A stretch of DNA of 64,000 nucleotides from Climacium dendroides. Lineage: Eukaryota > Streptophyta > Bryopsida > Hypnales > Climaciaceae. The notes under the pieces were generated by a model. It saw only the letters and a list, made by a program, of their open reading frames with translations. It made no database searches and was not told the origin of the DNA. The stretch spans positions 7,147,538-7,211,537 of the forward strand of contig OX467091.1 in the NCBI GenBank assembly GCA_950106755.1, given 5' to 3'. Shown in pieces: positions 48,481 through 61,880 of this stretch (position 1 is its first letter; each line of letters starts with the position of its first letter). The position numbers and the translations under genes were made by a program.

Positions 48481-51094
48481 AACGAAGACACGGTCACGAC
48501 CCGCGCTCTTTCTGAGGAGAGACGAACATCTCGTCCGTCCATCTGTGAAACTCATCGTGCAGTGATTAGGCAGAGGTGTGGCGGCGCTGGCTGGGACTGG
48601 GGCACTGGGCTCGGCTGGCGGCGGGGGCCAGTCAGCTGCGGGAGGAATGTCCGGGAAGAAGGATTGACCCCCTTATTGCCCCATTCAAGGGTAAATGTAA
48701 AATTTGCCACCTATTTTGTGCCGCATCAATTTTGTATTTCTTTGCATACATTATCTAATTTAGGGCCTCTGATTGTAAATATGAATTCAAAATTTCCAAA
48801 TTTTGTGATGGGTAGCAAATAAAAAATTTCAGTGTTTTCTCAAGGGTTAAAAACAAGGGGCAATAAAGCAGTTAGTCCTCCTTGGCCGTTAGTTCATTGT
48901 TAGCTGGTGCCTTAGGGAAAATAATCGGTTGGAGTGTGAAAATGGAGGATTGAAAACCAGACAAAACATTGGTAGGATTGGCAACCAACCGGTGTACAAA
49001 AATAAATGGGGGCTATTTAGCTATTGCTTCCATTAATCCTACACATGACCAAGGTAGTCACCAAAACTCTCCGATTATTGTACCAATAGGCACACTGGCT
49101 TTTACTACAGTCAACAATGAAGTCATCCATCGAACGATTGTGGTATGCAACATCCTTGCTGAGTTAAATTGTTGGATTTCAGTCGCTTGCAATTTAGGAT
49201 CCAAGGCTAATACCTAGGTTACTAGAGGTAGGTATCTTCTTGAACAAAAATGGGTATCATTTCTTTTTAAACCAAATTTCAAGATGTATACAAGGATTGT
49301 GGCTTTGTCTAGTATTTGAAACTCTCTTGTTATGGAGGTGGCTTAGTGTTAGAGCGGAGTATTATATAGTTTTTGAGTAATCACGAAGAAGTTGTTAAGT
49401 TTTTTGATTTCTTGAAGATAAAGATTTTCATTAATTCTATGTGGTATTACAAATTGTTGCTTGTTTATGCCTATTACTTAAAATTGTCATGATTATCTAG
49501 TTGGATTTAGGGTTGCTTTGCACCACTACTAGTTGCTTGCTTACCACACTACAAATAGTGATGATGTTTAAATGTTGATATCAAAGTTGGGTTTTGGCAC
49601 CGCGACAAATAACATCAATGATATGCAAGTTGTACAAGTAGTGCTTGCAAAACTTGAATATCAATGTTCAAGCTATACGTAATCAAGTTGTTGTAGTAAC
49701 CAAAAAATCTTGCTCATTGACATCAAATTGTAAGTGCTTTGATGAGACAAGAGTTGATAAATTTGAGACATGTGAGAAGAATACATACTTAAATAACAAC
49801 CACAATAGTTTTGAACCTTACTGCCATGAAAAATGGATTATTTTCAACTTATATGGAGGATGTATTGTAGCCTTTACAAATTTGAAGTTGAAGGAAATTG
49901 GCTAGCGAGAATTTGATATATGAAGAAATGAACCGATAGATTCGAATAAGGAAAAGATGCAACCAGTGCCTTTAGAAAAAAAACTGGTCCCTTCTACAAA
50001 GAGGAAGAAAATTACCAGAGCACCCCAAATGCTAATGTGACTCATAATATTGTTTACCAATGAGGCATGGTTTCCTTGAAAAGGGGCTCTTACATGGAAC
50101 AAAATTGTCTTTAATGTCTCTTATGGCAAATATAGATTTTGATTATATTAAATATTTTAAGTATTATATTGTTTTTATTTATTGTAAGTTGAAATATTAC
50201 TAAATTGTATGAGTCTCAATTGGTTGTTGAGATTTTTATTGATTGAATTTTCTAATTTACACTAAAGTAGATGTATCACCACTTATCATCACTTGCAAAT
50301 TTAAATAGTATCATTAAAGAAATTATTTTTAGGCTAAAGCTATGTTGGAAAGAGTATAATTCAATAATACTTCAACTTCATATAATTCAAAAATAGTATA
50401 ACTTTGATAAATCAATGTCACTCAAATAGTAGTGTGATTTGAAATCTTGATTGGAATGACAAAAATTTACATTTGTATAGCTTTTGGATAAAAATTATGT
50501 AGATTACTTAAATATAATACTCATTCAAATTTTTGCGTACTCTATGGAATTACATTCTACATGTGTCTCTAAATATTGGAAGGTTTTTATGGAATTTCTC
50601 ATTATTCACTCTAATAAAGGAGGTTTCTAAATCAACAAAATCAAACAAATCTTTTCAAAAGAAAAATAGAAACTTATATCATCTAATTAATTTTTATTCA
50701 TAATTTTTTTGGAACCTTGTTAAAAAAATATGAACTAGTAGGTCAAATGTTGTTGCCACAATGTATAACATATTAAGCAAAAATAAGCATATTTTGAAAT
50801 TTTATTTTTTTCCAAGAGAGGTTTTATATACTAATGAAATAAATGGTTGAAAGTCTAGATGTGTTAAAAATTGGGTTGATTTAGTAAGCAAAAGAAGGTT
50901 CTATATGTATTTTTTAAAGATATTATTGATATTTCTAATCAACCTTCATTTTCCATTCTAATTTTAGCAAAAAATTTAAAATACAAATGTTATAGCTAGA
51001 ATACAATCTTCTACAAGGTTGGTGATAGAAAACAAAATAAGCATTTATTACAACTATGGACCATCCACACCTTAAGTAGGCTAGAGTTTTTTGT

Positions 51095-51225
51095 TTGCTA
51101 TGTTGAGATCTCTAAAACTATGCATCCCTTTGTTGAGATCTCTAAAACTATGCATCCCTTTGTTGAGATCTCTAAACTATGCATCCCTATGTTGAGATCT
51201 CTAGAACTATGCATCCTTTGGGTGC
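51095..51225. repeat. four tandem units of about 31 bp
   Basis: Unit TTGAGATCTCTAAAACTATG then CATCCCTATG; the last unit diverges. The sequence that follows (AGAAAGCTCTCTACAAGAAG, GTTTGGACCTACA) recurs near 17890-17965. Confidence 0.85.
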
Positions 51226-51972
51226 ATTCTTGGTACCGTTAGAAAGCTCTCTACAAGAAGGGGTACATAGGCTTTATTTCATGGCGTTTGGACCTACATT
51301 TTGATAGTTATTGAATTTCAAAGTTTTGAACTAAATTATCTTTTATATAGAAAAAACATAAATTTCACATCACAAGTCCAACCACCACAAAACAAAGCCC
51401 TTACACTCCTTTGTGCAAAAAGTTTTCCATTTGTGCTAGTTTTGTAGCATTTTGACTTATGGTATAGAAGTTACAAATAGATTTTTAAAATAAAAATATT
51501 GAATTATATTATTTTTTATTTTGAAGAAAACATAATTTCACATGGTATGTTCAAATGTCACAAAACAAAGCCCTTATGCTCCTTTGTACATAAATCTTTC
51601 TATTCATATCAAGAACACAAGCTCCTATAGTGCAATAAACCCTTTGCACTCCTTTCTGCATAAAGCTTTCTATTTGTATCAAAAATGCAACCTCTTACAT
51701 TACATCAAAGCCCTTGCACTCCTTTGAACTTCAATTTTTTACAAATTAAAAAATTAGAATATTATTTTTACTTTTATCTTGACTACAACAATGGCACACT
51801 AGTATTGTATTTAAGACTTATTGGATTTACATTTATAGTTTTTTCAAATTTATGCACTAATTTCAATGTTTTGAAATTAAACATTCTCCTATAAGTATCA
51901 CCTTTTATTTAAGTATTGAAGAGTATGATTTTTAAAACACATACAATTTTAGCTAATCTTAACTTAAGCTTT

Positions 51973-52855
51973 TTAACCTATAAAGTTTCTTCACTATGTT
52001 TTTACCAAAAACACTCCAAAACTGCCATTTCTAGTACAAGTACCAAATTTTAGATGAAAAAAGAATTTAGACACATGTTATGTAATTGTAGGATCTTGTA
52101 GTACGGCGGTGTGAAAAGATCTAAAAAATTTCCATCATGTGGATTGCAAGACATTAGTGTTTGAATTGACAAAAATATTTTTTGTGGCCATGCAAAAAAC
52201 GAGGCAACTCTACTTCACAAGGTCACATTTGTATGAAAAAATGTTCATGCTAGTGGTGATTCATTCTTCAAGTTAAGTTGGCTACATGCTTAAAAAAATT
52301 TAGATCATTTGGAATTGTACAACATATAGGAAAAAAATAAGTAAAAATAAATAGAGAATGATTTAAAATACAAAATTGTTAAGAATTTAGTTATAAAATT
52401 GATAAATGCCAATCATAAACAATCTACATCCTATAATTTTAATTTTTTCAAAAATGATTGAAAATTGAATTAAATAAAGGACTTCAAAGTTTATTTTAGA
52501 GTGAAGAGTTCATAATTGCCCACAAGCTAAAACTCCTCAGAACTTTCATCTAATTCATCAAAAATGGAATAATCAAAGCTTTCAAAGCTTTATATATATA
52601 TATATATATAAATCTAGAAAACCAATTCTATATTTTGGTTTATGAAAAAAGTAATTTTTTTATATGCCCGGACTACCTAAATGTGAAAAGAAATTACATA
52701 TCATACAATAACTTTTTAACCACGTAGTCAAAAATTATGAGAATTGTTGGGCCTTAAAGAAAAAACTCATCTACGTGCATAAAAATTTCATTTGTAATAA
52801 GCTGCCCAAAATTGCTATATTGCTCCAAAATGCATTTTGATCATGTAGGGGTTAA
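51973..52855. mobile_element. TTAA-bounded TIR element, copy F (883 bp)
   Basis: Left TTAACCTATAAAG and right GTAGGGGTTAA termini. The interior is homologous, in opposite orientation, to 62523-63437; shared blocks include CTCCAAAACTGCCATTT and the ACTTTTTAACCACGTAGTC region. No ORF. Confidence 0.65.
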
Positions 52856-54465
52856 CATATACTAGTAGTATAGCCATGGCAACATTTGCAACCACAAACC
52901 ATTGCACAAGAAACATTGTATTATCTTTAGTTTGACATAAGTAGATTTTTGATTCAAAAGTACTTTCAAATTGTTGATAAAAATGTAAAAGAATGAATAA
53001 GTTACCATCCAAATGGATGAAACCATGACATTGGTTGCAAAGATTGAAGAATTAAATCTATTGAAATCAACGAATTCTCACTATACATGAATTTCTTGTA
53101 GAACATTGTTCAAATAAAAGTGAGCATAACATTCTTATCCTTTCTTATTGGGGTTCCAAGTACTACATTGGCTAAGGAATCATATGACATGACTATAAAT
53201 GAGTGATATACACATGAGAGTTATATTCCTTAGGCCAAGCAATATTCATAGGATTTTTGTATGGAATTTCTACATTCAAATTTGGAGAGGCCACATCAAT
53301 AATATAGAATGTTATGAACATTGACATATCTTGACAAAGATTAATGGGCATAGATATTAAATTACATCATACTTATATTCCTTACTTATGAGGTCATCCA
53401 AGTATACAAAGTATCTTCACCTAAAAGCTTCTCAATAAGTATGTAATCATGACCCCATTATTAAATTGTCATAGTTTTGTATTGAATCTTGCTAAATGAA
53501 ATAGGATTCTTAGTTTTCTTGCCATATCAATATATGTTTTGAACATCGTGAAGGATGAAAGCAGTGCAACGTGAATGTGGTTGTAGATAGGATATGGAAA
53601 CTCGGATTCAAAATGTGAGAATCCTTGCCATACTCTTTCATTGTCCAAAGGACAAAATCAATAAACAATGAATTTTAAGAGTACTTATTATGAGCATATC
53701 CAAGAGTCTCATGTTCAAAATGTGTACATATTAGGGAAAGGTCGGGTTGTGCAAGAAGGGTCACTATACGAGGCAAGATCAAGTCATTACCATTAACGTA
53801 TTCCATTTCCCTTCTTTCTTTCGAATCAAAGGTCTCAAACAGTTTTTGAGTACGGTAGCCTCTACATTACAGATGAAAAAGAAGCAAGGAATTATTTGTG
53901 TCCAGAGAAAAAAGAAAAGGAAGCAAGGAAATGAACCAAAAATTGAGAAACTGGAGAACTTTATTGAAACTCACTCCAGGTCACACTTGTGCGAAAATTG
54001 ACACAGTGATTCAAGCGTACCACTCAGTTATCCAACTTGTGAGAGCCTTGGAGTGTTTGGTTTTCACATGCCTCTGACTGAGAAGTCACTGAAGTAATCT
54101 GCAACAACCACTGATGCACATTCGCAACTCCCTGAAACAGACCGAGGAAGTGATTTTCATATGGGATGTCTAGTACGGAGTTAGTATACCGTATGCTGCT
54201 TCACAAATCGGTAAGTTCCTACTTCGTCTCGCTCCATATATGAGGTGTCTCCGATTTATCTCCAAGGATAATTGACTACTTTAGGCTTCACAAATTAGTC
54301 ACTTCCAAGGAAGAATCGACTCGGATCATGCTAAGAAGGGAATATATTTCATGTCTGTATGCTTCACAAACTAGTCAATTACTACATCAATTCGATCGGG
54401 ATGGTACCTGTCCCCATGTGGAGACCGGGAAAAGTTGAATTAGAGGCCATATGTAGCCTTGGAAT

Positions 54466-56500
54466 CTATAACGGATTTCGGGCGCATTCGGGGGCAGCAA
54501 CTGGAAACCGCTTCCGATCTCCGCAATAGTCGTAGAGGAGGTAGTTCTGCCGCACCCAACCCAGTTCAATGATTTGAACAGCACCCAGAGTTTGATACTC
54601 CGATTGCGCCCACCAGCTGTTGGTTTGCGCCACGCAACTGGCCGTGCCTCCATTTTGAACGAGACAGGCGTCCACGTCAAATGATTCGAAGTTTACGACA
54701 AAGGGGCTGTAAGTCCAATTCAGCTTCGTCCAACCGTCGTTCGTCGCCCAGTTCTCTCCATTCCAAATGGTGCTGTAGATCCCCACGGGTTTGGAGTCTG
54801 GGTAAGGCACACCAATGTCCTTGTTGTTTTTGTACACACGAATGGGTGTGTTGTCCACAAAGAATCTGCAATTCAATACAAGAGAAAGGAGCACATGATT
54901 GAGAGATGAATTGGAGACATCTGAAGGACGGTCTGTAGTGAATTGAAAGACTTCATTGATTTGCTTGAGAGGATGCTCATCTTCGTGCTGATGTCAAACA
55001 AAAGCAAAGCTAGAAAGTTTGTTAGAGAAAACGAGAGGATAGGGGGAAGCTCACATGATCTGTTGTTTGTTCCACAAGACAGAGTAGGAATGAAAATCTG
55101 CAGTGGGATCAAACCAAAGGTATATACGTTGCTCCCGCTTTCCTTCTCCATTGGCATAGACGTTGGTTTGCAGGATGTAGGGCTGCCCGGACACGTTTCC
55201 AAGGAACTCAAAATCCATTTCGTCGTGTAACCCCGGAGTTTGCGATGACATCTGCCAGAGAAAGAAAATAGATTGTCTTTCAGATGGATGAAACAAAGAC
55301 ATGTCGAGAACTTTGATGCGGCATCTTGGACTTGCCGGCAGGACGCTCGGCTAAATCTGTCCCACTAAGTGGGACGAAGGGTGAAAACGCAAGTTCTCCT
55401 GGGTAAAAGTAAAATATTGCCCGTATTTTGTGCCGTGTTTAGGGTATGCTCCTTAACCTCTCCTACCTGATTTGGGGTCTCTGATTGCAAATATTAATTC
55501 AAAATTTGCAATTTTTTCATGTGTGAAAAATTAAAAATTCCATTAAAAACATTATAGTCCATTCACTCTTGAAGTAAGGAGCGCTGTTAGAAAATTGGAC
55601 CTTGTTTAAATCTGTACCTAAACCCATGCTAACACTCTTTCTAACACTCTCTCTAACACCATTTGCAAGTGCTAATGAACCTTCGCCATTGTCTGAAACT
55701 CGTTGAAATTTCAACCATGTTTAAAATATTTAATGAACGGCCAAAGGAAGGTTTGCTAACACCCAAGGTTTTCAATCAGGGTCAGCAATTTTCGTGACTA
55801 TTTTCAATTGACCTCGACCAAGTGAATTTGACAGAAATTATCTGCCATGAGTTAGGGGGCTTACATAATATGCTGTCACGGTACCAGCTGAGTTTCCAGG
55901 AACCAGTTTCATGCGGAGGCCAATTCTGCCGAACAGATACTGGTTCTTGGAGCCAAATCCAGAAGCTGCACAAGCAAGAATCGCTCAGCCCATGACAACT
56001 CCGACCCGTTTGTTCTAGAGAAACAAACTAGAGAAATAAGAGTTCACGTCCATAGCCAATTTCAACGATGCAATCAAGAAAACAAGAAAGCAGACACGGC
56101 TTCTTGAAAACAATGAAAGTATTTAGCTCTTGTTAAAGTCTTTCTGTATCCAAACATTAGACCGTCGCTTTGTTGTCCCAGGAATGGCAACCTTAAGCTA
56201 AACGCATTCCGCAAGAACACGTATCAAACGCATGGATTTGAAAATCGAGAGAGACTATACAAATCTGGGGTCACACATTCCCTATGCAGTACCTGCGTAT
56301 TCATCCAGCACCAGCTGCACTCGTGTACCATTGTCAAGTATTTTGAAATGTTGGGCATCCGACTGACTTTCGTAATTATCCAGAAAATGCACGGTGCTGT
56401 TTAGAGACACAACGCCTTGGCCAAGCACTGATGGAACCTTATTCAAACCCACAAGGACCACCATAGAAAGTATCCACCACCTCGGAAGAACTCCAGCCAT
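54466..56500 (-). CDS. xyloglucan endotransglucosylase/hydrolase (GH16)
   Basis: Secreted cell-wall enzyme that cuts and rejoins xyloglucan. Exons: 56293-56500, 55865-55965, 55055-55251 and 54466-54865; phases agree and give 301 residues. The N-terminus is a hydrophobic signal peptide ([20 protein letters not shown]). Then [29 protein letters not shown] and SAGTVTAYY; the GH16 active site [10 protein letters not shown] has nucleophile E114 and acid/base E118, followed by the N-glycosylation site NVS at 122-124. The C-terminal XTH domain has [21 protein letters not shown], Cys residues, WWAQ and [30 protein letters not shown] lies only about 4-11 bases upstream of the first ATG; if it is the TATA box, translation would begin at the second ATG (residue 13), which still leaves a signal peptide. 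A broken duplicate lies at 42660-46200. Confidence 0.95.
55352..55545. repeat. partial foldback-family copy in XTH intron
   Basis: Matches the right half (reversed) of the element at 58180-58527 and the fragment at 48680-48850; shared blocks are GGGTGAAAACGCAAGTTC, TATTTTGTGCCG and ATTCAAAATTTGC. Lies in the intron between exons 2 and 3 of XTH. Confidence 0.6.
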
Positions 56501-56599
56501 GACTGTATATATATCTGAGATCACTTCCTCAACCTGGGAAATGAGAGCCCCGGTGCAAAGAGTTGATCTGCACACAGACTGAAGCTGAAGTCGGAGCTA

Positions 56600-57660
56600 C
56601 ACTGTAGAAGTCACTGTAGAAGTCTGCAGCGCTCGACTTGCATGAGACTGCATCTCACATGCCTCTCTGGCTTTATGAAGAACGGTGAAAAGTGTATTTC
56701 CTGTTGTACACTCTGGTGATGATTGCTGCAGGGAATGTAGAAGTCAGATATCTCGTCCAAGACGTGGTTCAGAGCACAGAGACCCACCTGTAAGCTCAGC
56801 TTGTGCATAACGTTATACGATGTGCCCTCCCTAAACCCTCTACTAGGTTTATCCCTACTTCCAAGCCTTTACGAAAAAACTAGAGAAAATTTCACAAACT
56901 GACACACCAATGCTACGTACTACCCGAACCAAACAAGGAGGTAAGCAAAGATGAAGAGCACCCAATGCAAAAGAGCTCGTAAAGCTCATTCTACAACATA
57001 ACACTCACCTCAATGCAAAATCTACACACAACTGATCAAAGACCTGGCCCTATCAGGACCAGTTGGTTTTCTTTCAAACCAGAGAGTTTCACATCAGCTC
57101 ATCTCTTGAGCAACCCAAAGAGTACCTGCATCCCACCCGTCATTCAAGCTCAAAAAAACTCCATAAAAAAGAAGCTGGAAGAACAGAACAGTAAGTTAGC
57201 AACTCCCAAGTCCCTGCAGAAGGAAACTCGAACTTTAACTTCACCCCTGCCAGAGATCAAACGTGTAACCAGCTGACCTGCACGCTATTGAGACATGTAC
57301 ATCAGAAAGAAGAAATCGGCTGAACATGTAACGCTGCAAAGAGGTCATCAATTCGCTTGGATCCACAGGACTGACGCATTGATGAACCTCATGTGCTGCA
57401 GGACTTCAACGGTGACATTCGCCACTGATCGAAGCTAGGGCTAAACTGCTAAGTAAGTTAACACTAACATACCGATATTTTAAAAAAAGAATGTGACGTT
57501 TGGTTGAAATTTGCTTACTCTGGTTTCCCAATGTTGCTACACGCTAAGAAGGCAAGGCGGGATTCATGCAAAGATGATAGTGGGCTTCTTTGCAAGATGG
57601 TTTGGTGGGAAGCAAAGGCGGCGATGGACGACTGCTACGCGCTGTGAGAATGAAAGGCTC
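56600..57660. other. XTH upstream region, no gene seen
   Basis: Medium-GC sequence with several short open frames but no recognisable protein; probably promoter and old duplicated sequence. Confidence 0.35.
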
Positions 57661-57687
57661 GCTCCTGGGCTCCTGGAAATCAAGTTA

Positions 57688-57802
57688 GTGAGCGGGATTA
57701 GTGAGCGGGATTAGTGTGCGGGATTAGTGTGCGGGATTAGTGAGTGGGATTAGTGAGTGGGATTAGTGTGCGGGATTAGTGAGTGGGATTAGTGAGTGGG
57801 TT
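57688..57802. repeat. 13-bp minisatellite, about nine units
   Basis: Unit GTGAGCGGGATTA with regular variants GTGTGCGGGATTA and GTGAGTGGGATTA. The variants alternate in short blocks, pointing to unit turnover. Confidence 0.95.
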
Positions 57803-58179
57803 CACTTAGTGAGGAGGTTTAGGAGGTCCTTAAGTAGACCTGGGTGGATTAGGCAGTGATTAATTAGCACGTGTAAGAAGGGCCGTTAGCAGGAGCCAGC
57901 TGGGTTCTGATCACGTTGTACGAGTTTCTGGAGTTGGGTCTTGAGCAAAGTAACTACTTATGGCTCGCAGTGTTGACTGGGGGGCATTTCAGCTGTCATG
58001 GGGAACTGGGAATTCACTTCACTTCAGCTTACAGGGGCACATACTTCAGTACAGTAAATAGGCTGTCACAACCATTTTTTTCTACATATTTCAGAAGACA
58101 TAGCTACAGTGCCGATCATTACAGCGGTACAGTACCATAACATTGTTTACCAATGAGGCAGGGTCCTTTGCACGACGGT

Positions 58180-58527
58180 AAACCCGTCAGGAAGTGGGAC
58201 CAGCAGGGTGAAAACGCAGGAATTCTACCCCAGAAAAAAACTGCAGGAATTTTCAGTTACCCCAGAAAAAAAAAACTGCAAGAATTTTACCCTAGAAAAA
58301 AGCTGCAGGAATTTTACCTTGGGAAAAAACACAAGAATATTTTTACTTTTCACACATGAAAAAAATTTGCAAATTTTGAATTCATGTTTGCAATCAAAGA
58401 CCCAAAATTAGCTAGGGGTAGTCCAGAACATCCCCTGAACATGACGCGAAATAGGGGGCAAGGTTTTATTTTCTACCCCGGTGAACTTGTGTTTTCACCA
58501 TGTTCATCCTACTTCGTTAGACAAATT
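58180..58527. mobile_element. foldback element with about 50-bp inverted termini
   Basis: Left part (GGGTGAAAACGC, TCTACCCC) is an inverted match to the right part (GGGGTAGAAA in reverse, GTGTTTTCACC). Inside, 58210-58330 has three to four degenerate repeats of a CTGCAGGAATTTTACCC unit. Related fragments are at 48680-48850 and 55352-55545. Confidence 0.65.
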
Positions 58528-58592
58528 TAGCATCTTGTGGGTCTATTTGCATTTTTGAAAAAAGGACACTCGAGGAAATAAAAATTGTCTTA

Positions 58593-59545
58593 TTAACCTT
58601 AAAGGACCAAGATCTTTTTTCTGCCAAAATACACTCAATAGTGCTATTTTTATAGCAAAGAGTAAAAAACATTGAAAATTAATTAATTTTTTTGCACATC
58701 CAATTGCAGGATCTTACACCTAACTAGTATAAGAATGTGTGAAAAAAAAATTCAAAATTTTTGATTGCACAAATTTATGTTTAAAGTGAAAAAAAACAAG
58801 TTTTTTAGTTCATTGTGGGACTAGATTATTTGACTTTGAACCTTCTTATCTTTAATTTTTTGCACAACAAAGTTTTGAGCTTTAAATCTTTATGGTGGAG
58901 AATTGAGTTGAGTGGAAATATTAACGAATTGAATTGAATTAATTTGAAAAAAAGTAATTCAAATTTTTTAAATTTCTATACTTAAAATTTTTATTAATTA
59001 GAAGTAGGTATAAGATAAAAAGAAAATCTAAATTATTAATATCTCTAAAATGGAATTAGAATGCACTAATCCCAATGGTGAGATTGTTCTAGCACGCAAA
59101 TTAAACCATGTAGAACTTCTTCTTCTTTTCAATTGTAAAGATTGCATTGAGAGATGAATCCTACAAATTATTTTTTCAAAAAGATGCTCTAATTGCCCCC
59201 AAAACAAGATTGTCCATAACTTTCACATAACAAATCAAAATGGAGTGAATCAAAGCTTTCTATGTAAACAAAAATATAATCTATGAGAAAGAATTTTTTT
59301 TTGAAATTCAAATATTATTTGAATTTTTTTTTGCTACCTCTTCTCCCCCCCTTTTTCCTACTCTCCATTGTTTTGAGCATAACTTTTGTTCTTGGGCACC
59401 AATTGAAAAAAAAATTATATTCCCATGAACCTAATCAATTTTTCTATAAAAAGTTTCAAAAAATCAAGATGAAAAATGAGATTGCAAATATTTGCCCAAA
59501 ATTCCACTTGTCTCCTAAGGGAAAAAATGGTCTTTTAAGGGTGAA
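58593..59545. mobile_element. TTAA-bounded TIR element, copy E (953 bp)
   Basis: Left TTAACCTTAAAGGACCAAGA, right GGTCTTTTAAGGGTGAA. Its left interior matches the reverse complement of copy A's right half over several hundred bases, and its right end matches copy A's left end (GACAAGTGGAATTTTGG in reverse). It is therefore inverted relative to A. Confidence 0.75.
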
Positions 59546-60289
59546 TCCCTAAACGTCAAAAGTCTTTTCCAAAATTGACAATTTGAGAAAAATAACCATA
59601 AAATATTTTTGGGAAGCACATTTTGGAATTGATGAATCAATAAAAGGTTTAGACTTTAAGTTTCGGATTCCATTCAAATGATTCAATTCACCAATGCTAT
59701 TACCAATATTATTCTATAAATTTTGAAAGGAAAATTTCAAAATTCCTTTGAAATTTACTTACAAACAAGATATTGTTATTTTCTAAGTAAAATTTGTTGG
59801 AATGGATTTGAAATGAGGTTCTCTTGATATGGTGATTTTTTAAAATATTTATGTTCTTTAAATCTATGACCTCATTTTTGCAAATCCGGGATTGAACTAG
59901 AATCACTGCAATTTTAGTTTGGTTAGCCACTTGACATACTTCCACATTTGTAATTTTAGAAGAATACTAGTTGTTGGCACTTGCTATGCTACGTATTCAC
60001 TATACTCATACAATAAAATGCAAAGTAATAATTTTGAATAAGTCTTCAAATAAAAATGTTTATAGAAATGCATACATTGAAATGTACAATATAAATTTTA
60101 ATGAATGAAGTATATGCAATGGTGAATACATTAAAAAAATATACACACATTAGAATGTAACAGAATCCAAACATAAATAGCAAAAATGTTTGAAATATAA
60201 TTTGATTGTAAATATTCATACAATAGGTTGTCCTAATTAAGACAATGATATAATGATGGACACCAAAATAATATAGTTGAATGGAAGGG

Positions 60290-61880
60290 GATGTCGCCAA
60301 AGCGGGCATGAACCCTATACATACAAAGTTTGAAACAAACTCTTAACTTTTCCATCTACTTGATCAAGGTGTTGACCCGGGTGTTGATATTTGTAGGAAT
60401 CTATATGGCAAATGTCAAACACCTCATGGTAAACCACATTTTTTACCATTTGCAAGACATTTGAATTGCCATTGGCAACCTCAATGTTTGTAGGATGTCT
60501 ACCACGATACAAAACAACATATAACTGGCCATGGCTAAATACTTCATTCTGAAGATAAATGTCAATTCGGTTATATGATTGGCTCTATGATTTGTTGATT
60601 GTCATGGCAAAAATATCAATGATAGGAAATTGTCTCCGACATAGTATGAATGGTAAATGGCTATTGTTGCAATGATGTGTAGAATCAACACATCTTGGCC
60701 ACAATAGCACCTTTCTATAATTTCACACAATAATACGAATGGAGACACTTGCAACAAACACAGACAACTACCATTGTACAAACTTTTTGTTAGACTCAAG
60801 TTCCTAAGTAGCATCACATATTAACTACATTTAAGATTTAATTGGTGAAGTGGCAAACCCTTTAGATGTAGAGAATTTTAAAACTCTATTTGGTAATGAT
60901 GGGCATGTTCATCATTCTCATGAACAAAATCAACACTAAAATATCGATGTACATCACTAGACATGCGATTAGTGATTTTATGGTTGATTTTTGGAACATC
61001 ATCATTCTAGACAACCAAAATTACACGCTCAGAGAAATCAATTGTATCATCAAAAATTGTATCAATAAGCCCATCTAGAAAATTTTCATATGCAATCATT
61101 CCAAGTGATATCTCTATCTCTGAATTAGTTTTGCCTTCACCAATATCTAACAAAAATTGTTGAAAGTCTAGTTGACTTTGCAAACACATATTAGTGGTCA
61201 AATGAAAATGTTGCATTAGCAGAAATAAATATGAACACCACAAACAAGCCTCAACAGTTTGCTTACAGCCTTCATCTATAACAACGAACAAAGTTTGGCA
61301 AAAATCACCACCATATAAAACTACAAGACTACCATTTGGTGTATCAATACCACAAATATTTTGCAATGATCATTCTATTGCTTCAATCATAAATCTATGC
61401 TAAGCACAAACTTCATCAAGTACAATCAATTGCACTTCACATAAATGTTGAGCTAACAACAATTGGTCACTAATACAATAGGTTAATTTGTTATACAATT
61501 GTAATGGGATGGTAAGAAAAAAATGTGTTCTTCACCCTTTATGCAAAATGCAAGCAATAATTTCACTTATTGCCATTGCCATACATTTAATACCACAACC
61601 ACAATGATAACATAATATGGTATTGTATACAAAAATCTTGCTAGTACCTCCAAGAAAAAAATAACTTATTTGAAAAATGAGGTTCCAAAATGGCAATGGT
61701 AACTATATTGAGAACAATGTGTTGCTCTTTATTTAATCTGTCCATATCCTCTTTTAAAAAGTTAATGTTTGAATTATTTAAATCATTGTTGTCATTAGTA
61801 TTTTTACTGACATCAACAATGTTTGAATAACCAAACTCATTCAAATCTTGAATGTAAAAAAAAATCTACAATGTTAAATC
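60290..61880 (-). pseudogene. degenerate Pif1-type helicase (Helitron relic)
   Basis: Fragments in order on the minus strand match Pif1/RecD-like helicases of plant Helitrons: DMDRLNKEQHIVLNI (near 61760), a decayed Walker A region followed by FVYNTILCYHCG (near 61620), LIVLDEV (near 61420), VVLYGGDFCQTLFVV (near 61310; normally GGDFRQ), LLDIGEGKT (near 61150), VMLLRNL...NGSCL (near 60800) and MTINKS...VFSHGQLYVVL (near 60520-60600). Stops and frame changes separate them, the Walker A glycines are not readable, and no Rep/HUH domain was found in the window. It cannot be functional. Confidence 0.8.

Larger units (their letters stand above)
48560..53390. other. AT-rich repeat interval without supported genes
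   Basis: Contains a foldback-family fragment at about 48680-48850, a decayed coding-like stretch at 48969-49217 related to the 16-kb repeats, tandem repeats at 51095-51215, and TIR element F at 51973-52855. No intact gene. Confidence 0.5.

Noticed and set aside
48969..49217. 82-codon open frame as a gene
   Set aside because: No start context or flanking exons, and it is related to decayed repeats at 16 kb; kept as a repeat observation only.
51095..51225. Possible CRISPR-like array
   Set aside because: Units are contiguous with no spacers, in a eukaryotic nuclear setting; simple tandem repeat.
58153..58411. Lys/Phe-rich repeated open frames
   Set aside because: Produced by the CTGCAGGAATTTTACCC tandem repeat inside the foldback element.
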